Source: Siphlonurus alternatus (lineage: Eukaryota; Arthropoda; Insecta; Ephemeroptera; Siphlonuridae). Taken from it: DNA of 64,000 nucleotides. Below the pieces are notes generated by a model. It made no database searches, had not been told where the DNA came from, and saw only the letters and a program-made list of their open reading frames with translations. The stretch spans positions 20,151,971-20,215,970 of the forward strand of contig OX463785.1 in assembly GCA_949825025.1 (NCBI GenBank). Direction: 5' to 3'. Below are positions 22,201-33,362 of this stretch, in pieces. Both the position numbers and the translations under genes were made by a program. Each line of letters opens with the position of its first letter. Positions within the stretch are counted from its first letter, which is position 1.

Positions 22201-24020
22201 TGAACATAGTAGTAGAAATAGCAAAAATAGCATTCATAATTGTCATTTTATTGGAAGAATCGAGTGCCATTCCCAAAGAGTTTTCTCACTATAAATTATA
22301 TTCAATTAGGCTGACGCTACCCTCAGTTATTGAGAAAGCTGGATAAATTTCTGGATAAATATTTCGTAAATCGTCACAATTTTAATCAATTTTAATTTGT
22401 CTTTAAAATAGTGCTTGGGTATATGGCTAATTGCGGACTATTCTTAAAAAACGGAACAAGAAGAAGAGTTATAATGGACAACCTACATGAAATGAATAGA
22501 GGGTACCAAATTATGCTACTCTGAATTTTTTCAGATTTTTTTGAAACCCAGAACTATTTTTAAATAATTATTGAAAGTTCTGTAAGTTAAGTTGGCACCC
22601 CTGAATCCTTAATAAAAAGAATAGGGACTGGACGCCTATTGACGCCTCCAGGAGGCGTGACCGCACTTTCAATAATAATTTAAAAATATATCTGAGTCTC
22701 AAAAAAATATAAAAAAAATCAGAGTAGCATAATTTGGTACACTATTCATTTCTGCAGTAAAATTTTTTCATTCAGGTTGTCCATTTGACCTTATTCGCTA
22801 GTTATTAACAAAATATCTCATATTATTTACAATTTTAGATGGATTGGTCAAGGTACACTCCCAGATTTATAAATTTTCCCAGATCGACAGTAGCGGTAAC
22901 TTCGACCCCACTCTGGCCAAACAGACCATCATCGATATCAAGAACAGCTGTATTTTGTACGCTCTTCCAAGCACCAAACCTCCTCCTCAGGCCGCCGTGG
23001 ACACCGCCGTAGACCAGTGCAAGGACATCAGTGAGTGTCCATAAAAATAATGGAGTATCGATTTGAAAGATTTTTATTGCAAAAATCGATAGAGGGTGCA
23101 AAGTTTATGCCACTCTAATTTTTTATAGATTTTTTAATAAAAGACCTGGATGTATTGCTAAAAAGTTTTACCGAGCTTGGGTTTGAACCCATATCCTTTA
23201 CAGGTCCCATCCATTTACTAACAGAGGCGTCACATTCTCTGTAATTTCAATATTTTTAAAAAATAGTTACCGGTCTCTAATAGAATAGTTTACCGTTGAT
23301 TCTTAGAATCTAAACATCATATTATTTTTTATTTATATTTATTGCAATGTTTTCGTTCACGAACTATTTTATACTATAGTAAATTATGACAATAATGACA
23401 CAATATGTCACAGCTGGTGTTGGCAAATGCATGACTATTTACAAAATCTGGACGTGCCTCTACTCCAAGATGCGTGCTGTAAGTATTATGTAATATTTTG
23501 ATTTAATTTATAAATCATTAAAAAAGTAATATAAAATATTATAAATTAATAATTTAATATTTAAAAAAAAATAAATATACTTTCCGGTTTTATGTTAAAA
23601 AGTATACAATAATGAATTATAATGTGATAGTGCAATAACAGGCCGTGGCCACTATCCGTTCCCTACCTTATCCCTAACCCATTACCCCGCCGCGAGCTGT
23701 AAGCTCTTAGAGGTGTATCCTTGTAAAAAAAAAAAAAAAAAAAAAAATAGTGTTATTAGAAAATATTTAAAAGAAAATAATTTTAATTTTTGTTTTTATA
23801 TAAATTTTAATGTGGATGTTTTATACAGCATATATGTACATTTAGATGTATCAATAATTCTACAATTTTACATTTAATTATAATAATGCATTAAAAATGC
23901 AAGACATAACTAATTAATAACCTTATTTTATACATTGAACAATGTTCAGAAACGGTATTGATAACCATGCATGGTGTAATTCAAAGTTTTATGTTTCAGG
24001 CAATCCTGCAACAACAATAA
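19261..24020 (+). CDS. Odorant-binding protein B (classic six-cysteine PBP/GOBP family)
   Basis: Secreted hydrophobic-ligand carrier. Exons: 19261-19320 (signal peptide MNFSLTALLVVATA...), 20404-20461, 21414-21475, 21726-21764, 22883-23030, 23414-23478 and a last exon 24000-24020 (AILQQQ, stop). Total 453 nt, 150 aa. Cysteine framework: EFC, RC-x3-FC, QC, KC-x8-TC, plus one extra cysteine (NSC) in exon 5. Exon 6 (TGVGKCMT.YKIWTCLY) is close to gene A, while the signal exon is almost identical to C and D. Introns hold a 5S-derived SINE (intron 1), family 2 MITE, two hairpins and a foldback MITE. A second candidate last exon at 25258-25272 (ATGQ, stop) has its own AATAAA, so alternative 3' ends are possible. 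Confidence 0.88.
19350..19715 (-). mobile_element. 5S-rRNA-derived SINE, copy 1 (most complete head)
   Basis: Read on the minus strand from 19715, the head contains CCTGTTCTCGTTAGATCA, then CTACGTCGAGC, then AGTACTTAGATGGGTGACCA. This is the order of the 5S rRNA internal promoter region, including a complete box C. A body of about 270 bases follows (TTTCCACGGTTCCCTCAGTC-type text) and ends at TGTATCCTTGTAAAAT. The element lies in intron 1 of OBP B. Other copies are at 23636-23747, 48952-49190 and 57757-58089. Confidence 0.8.
20508..20894. mobile_element. Foldback MITE family 2, copy b
   Basis: Ends TAGACAATAATGGTTGCA and its exact complement. Two TGACGTCA-type motifs and two GTGATTGGCTG motifs surround the centre, as in copy a. 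It lies in OBP B intron 2, whereas copy a lies in OBP A intron 1, so the insertions are independent. Confidence 0.85.
20912..21264. mobile_element. Foldback MITE (AAGGTAGAGATAA ends)
   Basis: Arms CACGCCGAATGTTAATAAAA and its complement (TTTTATTAACATTCGGCGTA) flank TACCTTATCAG..CTGATAAGGTA and CTAGTTTTCCAGTTATTAA with its complement. It immediately follows family 2 copy b. A decayed relative is at about 58090-58240. Confidence 0.75.
21877..22109. repeat. Near-perfect 110-bp-arm hairpin
   Basis: Text from TTTCACTTTTTGGACTTTT to AGTATTAGTGACGTGC is repeated as its reverse complement, with only a few mismatches and a loop of under ten bases near 21987. Arms this similar suggest a young foldback element or an RNA hairpin locus. 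It lies in OBP B intron 4. Confidence 0.85.
22470..22792. mobile_element. Foldback MITE family 1b, copy a
   Basis: Ends ATGGACAACCTACATGAA and TTCATTCAGGTTGTCCAT. The arms share GGTACCAAATTATGCTACTC and AATAATTATTGAAAGTTC-type text with family 1, but the centre has GGCGTC/GAGGCGTG in place of TGACGTCA. It lies in OBP B intron 4. Confidence 0.75.
23636..23747 (+). mobile_element. 5S-derived SINE, 3' fragment with A tail
   Basis: AACAGGCCGTGGCC through GAGCTGTAAGCTCTTAG to TGTATCCTTGT and a pure A tail. It is identical in order to the 3' end of the copy at 57757-58089, but 5'-truncated. It lies in the last intron of OBP B. Confidence 0.75.
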
Positions 24021-24060
24021 CGAGAAAATTTCAACATAGATACATGCTTATGTATTTTCA

Positions 24061-24066
24061 AATAAA
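24061..24066 (+). terminator. Poly(A) signal of OBP B
   Basis: AATAAA about 40 bases after the stop in the conserved last exon; flanks match gene A. Confidence 0.65.
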
Positions 24067-24238
24067 ATACTTTTACTCTGAACGAACATGTTTTCATATA
24101 TTAAAATATTAATAAAATTAAAGTAGTTGTGATTTTTCTATTAGTGTTAGTAATTTTAATTGTATAAGATTAGACTGAATTTATTACTTGAATGGGTTAT
24201 TTTTAAACACGAATCTATCATTTTTTTATTTTAAAACA

Positions 24239-24561
24239 ATGGAGTATCGACCTCATTTTTTTTATTGCAGAAATGGATAGAGGGTAAAAAGTTATGCTAT
24301 CCTGATTTTTTTCAGATTTTTTACAGCCCGGGAAGTATTTTTCAAAAATTATTGAAATTCCTTTTTGTGACGTCACGTGGCGGCAAGTCCTATCTTTTTC
24401 TTAAGGAGCGGCGTCTCGTGACGTCACAAAAATAACTTTCAATAATGTTTTAAAAAAAGTTCCCGGGCTCTAAAAAATCTGAAAAAAAAAAATCAGAGTA
24501 GCATAACTTTGCACCCTCTATCCATTTCTGCAATAAAAAAAATTGAGGTTGATACTTCATT
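24239..24561. mobile_element. Foldback MITE family 1, copy b
   Basis: Same ends and TGACGTCA arms as 12271-12579; the centre order is inverted relative to copy a (CGTGGCGGC before AGCGGCGTCTCG). Confidence 0.85.
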
Positions 24562-24669
24562 TTCAATGAGTTTTAAATTTAAACAAAATAATAACAAGGC
24601 TTGTAGAAAAATCTGCTGCTTGCTTTGAGAAATCAAATTAACTGTAGGAATTTTGATTTTAATGCAAGC

Positions 24670-24935
24670 ACTAATTAAAAAATTATGTCTTCAACTCATC
24701 CTATACTGCACGTCTAAACGCAATCTTTTACCTCAAAAATACGCCATATTTCCTCCTCGCTCAAAATGAGGATGAAGTTGAGACAAAAATATTTCTAACA
24801 TTTTATGCTCAAGAAGAGAAAAGAAGACGTGATCTCGTATTTTAACATATTTTCCACTCTAATATGGTGCATAATAGGAAGGAACTAGACGAGGAGATAG
24901 CTGGTGAATAAAATAAGGAATTTATTACTCTTTGA
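24670..24935. repeat. Dispersed ~250-bp repeat, full copy
   Basis: ATTATGTCTTCAACTCATCC, CACGTCTAAACG, TTTTATGCTCAAGAAG and GAACTAGACGAGG in order, as in the family described at 11325. Confidence 0.6.
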
Positions 24936-25257
24936 AAAAATTTCAAACCAATATTAATAATAGAAAGGGATTTTTTTTTAATACATATATGACGTTTACA
25001 TGTGTTCAAAATTTCTATATCGTCATAATTGTTTAATTTTTTTAATTACAATATTAAAAAATAATGTGAATAGTATTAAAAAATTAATTTTTGATGATTA
25101 TTTATTGAATGCAATGCAACATTGTTTTAATTAGTAAAGTATTAGAAAAATAATGATAATATAACATTTACATAAATTAGTATAACATCCTGTATATTTA
25201 AATCAAAAATTTGTTTTGATTGTGCTATCAGAAACTAATTTAATATATTTTTTTCAG

Positions 25258-25272
25258 GCTACTGGACAGTGA
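25258..25272 (+). other. Alternative last coding exon for OBP B, or relic exon
   Basis: A long T-rich tract ends in an acceptor (tttttttcag), followed by GCT-ACT-GGA-CAG-TGA (ATGQ, stop). The phase is compatible with exon 6 of gene B, and AATAAA lies at 25347-25352. It could be a second 3' end for B or the remains of a lost gene between B and C. Confidence 0.4.
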
Positions 25273-25588
25273 AATTTTTTAATTATTTATTGTAAATTCA
25301 ATGTTGTATATGACAATGTAATGCTTCTGTTCGTGTTTTCAACATTAATAAATTGCTTATATACCCATCGACATCCTTAATTATTATTTCGAAAGTTATA
25401 TATGTAATTGGACGAAATGTCAATAAATATGTTTAAAAAACAAACTCCCTTTTTATATTATTTTTATATACGAGAATTTAATAACCTCTAAAATTAAAAT
25501 GCATCTACTGTGCATATTATTTTTATTATAATATAAAATGAATAGATTTTAAGAAAAAGGACAACATAAATTATGAAAACTATACAAT

Positions 25589-25904
25589 GTAGTATTGACC
25601 TCAATTTTTTTTATTGCAGAAATGGATAGAGGGTGCAAAGTTATGCTACCTTGATTTTTTTTCAGATTTTTTACAGCCTGGGAACTATTTTTAAAAAATT
25701 ATTGAAAGTTCTTTTTGTGACGTCACGAGATGCCGCTCTTTAAGAAAAATATAGGACTTGACGCCGCATGACGTCACAAAAAGGACTTTCAATAATTTTT
25801 TAAAAATACTTCCCGGGCTCTAAAAAATCGGAATAAAATCAGGTTACCATAACTTTTCACCCTCTATCCATTTCTGCAATAAAAAAAATGAGGACAATAC
25901 TACA
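25589..25904. mobile_element. Foldback MITE family 1, copy c
   Basis: AGTATTGACCTCAATTTTTT to AAAAATGAGGACAATACTAC, with GTGACGTCACGAGATGCC and GCATGACGTCACAAAAAGG facing each other. Confidence 0.85.
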
Positions 25905-27466
<1,562 letters not shown>

Positions 27467-27544
27467 TAATCAGTGTGGTATCCGGTCCCTATTGTGACGG
27501 CTGGTATATAAAGCTGTCTCCTCACAGATCACTCCACATTCAAC
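27467..27544 (+). promoter_or_regulatory. Core promoter of OBP C
   Basis: TATATAAA at 27505-27512. From GTGGTATCCGGTCCC to the ATG it differs from OBP B by only one or two bases. Confidence 0.85.
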
Positions 27545-30479
27545 ATGAACTTCTCTCTGATCGCTCTGTTGGTCGTCGCCACCGCCACACTCGTGTGTGC
27601 TGATGTGAGTATGGTAGTGTATAAATATAGGGATAGGTGTTAACGTCTTTATTTCCTCATATTTTGCATCATTTTAGAGGAAAAAAAGCGGAAAACATAC
27701 GAGATTACGTTTTCTTTCTTTCTATTAAGTATCCATTGTTAGAAATATTGTCTTCATTTATTCTTCACTTTGAGCGAGGAAAAGAATGTAAAAAGACATA
27801 ATAAAATTAGGCATAGACGTGTAAAGGATGAGTTGTTGAATTCATTATTTTTCAACTATAGGGATAGTTGAATGACAGCTTTGGTTGTTACACATATTCG
27901 GTATAATTAATTAAGGAGCTATCTAGAAAGATTTTGAGGGTTCTCAGCGACCGTGAATTTAGAATAAAACTAAATGTGGTTTATGAGAAACTTGAATATT
28001 TTCATGTGAAATTTATAATTATCTTTACCGATGATAATTTGAAATTCCATATAAATAATTGTAATATTATATAAAATATATTTTAATATTTTGCTTTATT
28101 TTCTAGCATCAAAAATTCTTGCAAGAAAAGGAATATTGTAAGGGAAAATTCCCCGCTAGTGATGGTATGTATTGCAGTGTTCATAAATGTGCTTGTTTAT
28201 TATTATAAGCAGCAAATGTAATACAGCATTATTGTTGCTCTAACTTTGTTGTGCATGTTTTCAACTTTTCAATGGCATATAATAAATGGGCTACAGTTGT
28301 TCCTGACCGTTCCTGTCTATAAGTTACTCCAGGAGTAAATTGATCAAAATATCCTTCGTCATATTGATTGTTTTTATTTTTGTCCAATTTCAGACGCGAT
28401 GATGAGCCTCCATCGCAAGGGAATGCTTCCTGATGAAACTGACGAAACTGCTCGTGTAAGTATTATTATAGGGAGGCTTAGAATTCATATTATATAACAC
28501 ATGCAGTGATAAAAATGAAGGGAATGTGAATATGCATGCCAAAAATTATTTTAATAGTAACTTTTAAAAATTAAATACTCTTTTTTGAAACTTACTTTAT
28601 AATATTTTACAATTCTTGGGCAACGTTGAGGGGACCAGTGTCAATTTCCCCAAAATACGAATAATTGTTTTAATGTGTAATGATCTTCGAGTAAAGTTTT
28701 ACATTTCTTTTGATGTTTTCAGTGCCATGTTCAATGTATGATGACCAGGCTTGGAAATTTTGTAAGTATTTTAAACTATTTCTTTGTTTGCCTTTTGAAA
28801 TATTAAGAACAAAAATTAGTAAATGAACTACGAGATATAAAAATAATTCATAATATGGCCACAACAATGATGAATTTTTGATATTTTTTAATGCATACTA
28901 CCGTCATTTTGAGAATTTTCTCGGTAACTGTATGTACAGTGATAATCATTATAAGATTTGGAACATTTTTATTTTTTACCCAAAGTATTAGGCTACTTAC
29001 TTTACTTCAGAAAATAAAAATCATTGCATTTATTACAGACAACATTTCATTCTAGCGGGTTATTTTAAGCAAACACTTATTTTTAAAACTAATGAAGGGG
29101 CATTCACAAAGTCTTAAGGCCACATTTAAGGCTCGATAATTTAAAGCTTGATTTTAGACATGTTTTTTAGACCCAAAATTTCTGGTCATGATAACCCATG
29201 CTCAATACAAACATGAAAACATAAATCCTATACTTATTGAATCTAAGTCAAAAACATGTATTTCACTCCAAGGTTGACGCGAGCGGTAATTTCGACGTTG
29301 CCACCACCAAGAAGAACATTCTGCAGAACGGTCGTTGCTTCTTCGGACCCCCCGGCACCAAACCCCCCTCTCAGGCCACCGCGGACGCCGCCGTCGATAA
29401 GTGCAGTAGCACCAGTGAGTAGAAACATTGACTTTCCGGTTCCAGTGGTGAACAGAGTTGAAATAACCCTAGTTGAAAAATTACGTCTTCAACTCATTCT
29501 ATACACGTCTAAACCTAATCTTATAACTTCTTTGTTCCTCCAAAGTACCTCTTATTTCTTTAAAATCAGCTGACTTGAAACCTCTATTGCACAGTCATAT
29601 TATTTGATTATTTTGATACATTTTGTTTTTGTTTTTATTGTTGATAAAACGGATATAATACCAATTAATATCATGTGTTATGGTGCAACTTGTGCCATGT
29701 ATTAATTATATCCTTTTCACCTCAATTGTTTGTCATGTGTTTTTTTGTATACATGTACTTGGGTGAATAAATAATAAGTTCGCAATATTATGAATTTTAA
29801 ACCAAGATTTTGTTTCTTCAGCCGGGGATGGAAACTGTATGACCAACTACAAGATCTGGACCTGTCTTTGGGCCCAGCTGCATGTGCAGGTGAGTTATAT
29901 GACTAAATTTTTAATGTAGGATACAAATTTTAAATACTGTGAATTTCATAGAAAATTCTAGTACCAATCATGTAGTATTACTAAAAATATATTTATATAT
30001 AAAATTCCAATGACCCTAAATTATTTTTTTGAAACGATTAAAGAAAATATAATTAATATACACTTGTGGATAATGGGAACGTTATTATTTCTATATTGTT
30101 ATAACCGACTCTTGTTTCTTTGTTGGTGTTGCTAAGAGATTTGCAGGTTTCCCAGCGCTTTTTCATGGAGTGATATAGCTTGGCGGGGCGAGAAAAAAGC
30201 CCTTGCTTCAATGTCATATTATGTGTTGGCGTGAAAAATCGAGGTGAGATTTAATCGCTGCGGGAATGCGATTTTTTGAACCATCATGGCTGCCATATGA
30301 TAATGAAGCAAGTGCGCTTTTCTCGCCATACCAAGCCCCGCTAAACATCACTCCATGGTAAATCTTGCCTTTAGTCAAGGTATAAAATTAAATTTAACTT
30401 TCAGAATTTCTGAAGATGTACTTTTAATAATTATATCTAATTATAACACATTTAAATTTGTTAATTTAATTTTCAGTAA
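27545..30479 (+). CDS. Odorant-binding protein C (classic six-cysteine PBP/GOBP family)
   Basis: Secreted ligand carrier. Exons: 27545-27604 (signal peptide), 28107-28164, 28394-28455, 28723-28761, 29273-29414, 29822-29889, and 30477-30479, where TAA is the very first codon after the acceptor. Total 432 nt, 143 aa. Cysteines: EYC, ARC-x3-QC, DKC, NC-x8-TC, giving C1-x29-C2-x3-C3-x51-C4-x8-C5-x8-C6, with one extra cysteine (GRC) in exon 5. The stop exon continues to a donor at 30515/30516, then a 3' UTR exon begins at 31235 with AATAAA at 31262-31267. The stop lies under 40 bases before that junction, close enough to escape the usual nonsense-mediated-decay rule. Closest relative in the window is gene D. 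Confidence 0.9.
27637..27886. repeat. Dispersed ~250-bp repeat, inverted copy
   Basis: Contains, in reverse order, CATTTTAGAGGAAAAAAGCG, CACTTTGAGCGAGGA, TAGACGTGTAAAGGATGAGT and TTTTTCAACTATAGGGAT, matching the complement of the copies at 32815 and 51290. In OBP C intron 1. Confidence 0.6.
30152..30355. repeat. Imperfect foldback in the OBP C last coding intron
   Basis: TCATGGAGTGATATAGCTTGG then GAGAAAAAAGCCCTTGCTTC on the left; TGAAGCAAGTGCGCTTTTCTC then CATCACTCCATGG as the inverted counterpart on the right. GC-richer than its surroundings; no coding capacity. Confidence 0.65.
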
Positions 30480-30689
30480 ATGATGTACCGAACTAATCTG
30501 CGGTATATTTACAAGGTAAGCTTGATATATACGATGTAATTTAAATATTTCATTACTTAAAAAATGAATTTGGAATTGGAAAAAAAAAATTAAATGCAAT
30601 GTTACTGTTGACAATTACTCTAGTTCTAAAAGAAAAAATTAATCAACATTTTAGAAGGTCTCATATTTCCTGGGGTAGTGTATAACACC

Positions 30690-31053
30690 AACCTGAGAAT
30701 TGGTCAAATTTAACATATTAAAAAAAAAAAATCATCGAAGGATATTCTGAAAATTAACTAGGTCGACTTGCAATAGTCGTCTTAAAAGGCTCAATTTTTT
30801 TTCAGAAATTTTTAATTACTGAATTATGAAATATATACTCATCAAATTTGGCCGAGGACATGCCAAGTACCAGCAATCGAAGCCTCGGTCGCCGAGATTT
30901 GCAATTCTTTGGTCAAATTTTATGCATTTCATGATCCTTGGTAAAAAAATTCTGAAAAAAATCAAGGCTTATAAGAAGACTGTTGTAAGTCACCTAGTTA
31001 ATTTGAAGAAGATCCTTCGATGACTTTTTTTTTGTAGTCCCAATTCTCAGGTT
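30690..31053. mobile_element. Foldback MITE in the OBP C 3' UTR intron
   Basis: Ends AACCTGAGAATTGG and CCCAATTCTCAGGTT are inverted. Inner arms TCATCGAAGGAT and ATCCTTCGATGA, and TAACTAGGTCGACTTGCAA and its near complement, extend the palindrome. It lies between the stop-bearing exon and the final untranslated exon. Confidence 0.75.
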
Positions 31054-31234
31054 ATACCTTAAAAAAGCAATACATCTGTGGCAGTAGCACAATCATCCCA
31101 TACAGCAAACGTGGATATTCTAGAACCTTTTGCTCACTTTTGTGTCCCTAAGACAAGAAGGTAATTAATTCTTATGACTCAAATGAGACTAACTTGATGT
31201 AAATGTATTAATTTATGTCAATATTTTGTTACAG

Positions 31235-31290
31235 AAGAACATCTAGGATCTGTTTTTCCGGAATAAAACTGTTTGAAATATGATAATTAT
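31235..31290 (+). terminator. Last untranslated exon and poly(A) signal of OBP C
   Basis: Acceptor ttgttacag at 31226-31234, then AATAAA at 31262-31267. The 3' boundary is estimated. Confidence 0.55.
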
Positions 31291-33292
31291 ATAACCTCTG
31301 TAATGTCTATAACTAAATAAAATCACCAATAACAGCAAATTTGTATGTGTTAATGAAGAAAATGTTAATATACCCTGTTCCTGAGAGTAAAATATAACAT
31401 ACTTTTTATATTAGAGATTTAAGATATAAGATTATTTTATTTAGTAAAAACTATTATATTTCATAAAAATTACAAATAAATTTATAATTCTCCATAAATC
31501 GTTACAGAATATAACTTCATAACTATGGTATAACAGGAAAAAAAAATATATCTTTTATTATTACAAAAAAATTATAGAAATATTATTTTTATACAGCTTC
31601 CTTATAAAATTCATGTGAAAGAATAATAACATATTCCCAATACTACAATGAAATTATAGAAATAAATTAGTATAGAAGATTAATTATAGAAGAACGCTAG
31701 GTACTATAATGATGCTAGCTTGTTTTACTGAAATTTGATAAATATTGTCGACTTAATTATAAAAAATATAAAATTTCACATTTTTTTGTATTTTAAAAAC
31801 CTTAACAATTTAAAAATAAGAATATTGTTACAAATTTAAAAAAATATATTATTATTGTTATTTATGATATATGATTTAAATATAAGTATTTATAAAGTGC
31901 CATTAATAAAAATGGCAAAAAAATAAAAATAACATAAAAAAATATATTAAGATATATTTACTTACGTTTGGTATATCCAAAATGCCCAGAGCACAATAAT
32001 AAGCAATGTAAAACATCTGCACAGAATACCAGCCATGTGTATTGAAATTATAATTTTGAAGTGAAAAAGAACTCCCCAATTGAAAACCTCCGAAATGCAA
32101 AGTTGTAAACAGGAAGCAATCTTTTCAATAAGTTATCAGTTCAAATTGAATGAATAGAATTTGCTGATTTAATGCAAGCAATAAATGCTACGGTTTTCTT
32201 GATTTAATACCCAAAATAAGAACAAAAATATTTTTTATTTTCATATAATATAAGGAGACAAAATATTGTGGTTTCGTTTGCAAAACTCAATTGTTGAACT
32301 CACGTGTTTCGGCAAGAATTTATTTATTTCCTCGTGTGGCTGTACATAATACAACATAGAGGTACAAGGGTTTTGTTTTCGTTTCAAGATTTCATTGCTT
32401 CGTTACGTGTTATTAATTATTATTTCGTAACTGCATGCTTTAAAAATTAACATTATTTTCAATGATAGAAAAAATATACTTCAAATTTACGTCAAAACTC
32501 AAAACGATGGATTCCATACTAAATTGCATGCTTATGTAACGCATTTTGTGTCTAGGAATAAACTTTTAATTAGATTCTCATAAAAACCGACCAATTAGAT
32601 TATAATTATAAAGAATGTGCTGTCACAATTTATCCACGCCCTGCATGAAATTTGCAAAAATTGAACAAGGGAACGTAGAAACGTAATTCAGAATGGTCAA
32701 CAGCGCACTGATATAAAAAAAAACGCGTTTTGTTCATTGAAATTTGAAAGAATCACACAAACGTATATGTGCCGTGAATCTTCCACAACCTTAATGAATA
32801 AGAAGTATTACGCCCTATCTGAAAAATTACGTCTAACACGTCTAAACCTAATCTTTTTACCTTAAAAAACACATTTTATTTCCTCTTCGCTCCAAGTGAA
32901 GATGAAATGAAGACAATTCTTGTAACATTTTATGCTCAAAAACAGGAAAATATACGTAATTTTGTATTTTCCCCTCCTTTTTCCTCTAAAAGGGTGTAAA
33001 ATAGGAGGGAATTAGACGAGGAGAGAGATTAATAACGAATAACAGATTAAATTTATTTTAACTCGGAACGTATTTCTAAATGAAAAAAATTATTATTAAA
33101 TAATTTAAAAAAAGTTAAAAATACATTAATATGAAAGTCATGTTTTTCTATATACATTTATTCCACATTTATGTGTTATATAATTATTTTCCATTCCACT
33201 GCCCTTTTACAATTACTAAATTACTACCGTGAATTATGTTTGATGCACCTTACAAAGTAAGTACTGCATTTTACATAACCCATAATTACAGT
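31291..33292. other. Spacer between OBP C and OBP D
   Basis: Very AT-rich, no gene recognised. It contains one full copy of the dispersed ~250-bp repeat (32815-33065) and a degraded SINE-like scrap near 32660-32705. The short minus-strand frame at 31903-32100 has no family features. Confidence 0.6.
32815..33065. repeat. Dispersed ~250-bp repeat, full copy
   Basis: GAAAAATTACGTCTAACACG, CACGTCTAAACCTAATC, CATTTTATGCTCAAAAAC, GGAGGGAATTAGACGAGG and TTTTAACTCGG in order. Confidence 0.65.
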
Positions 33293-33362
33293 ATGGTATC
33301 CGGTCCCTATTGTGACGGCTGGTATATAAAGCTGTCTCCTCACAGATCACTCCACATTCAAC
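33293..33362 (+). promoter_or_regulatory. Core promoter of OBP D
   Basis: TATATAAA at 33323-33330. Identical to the OBP C block from TATCCGGTCCC through the leader as far as can be read. Confidence 0.85.
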
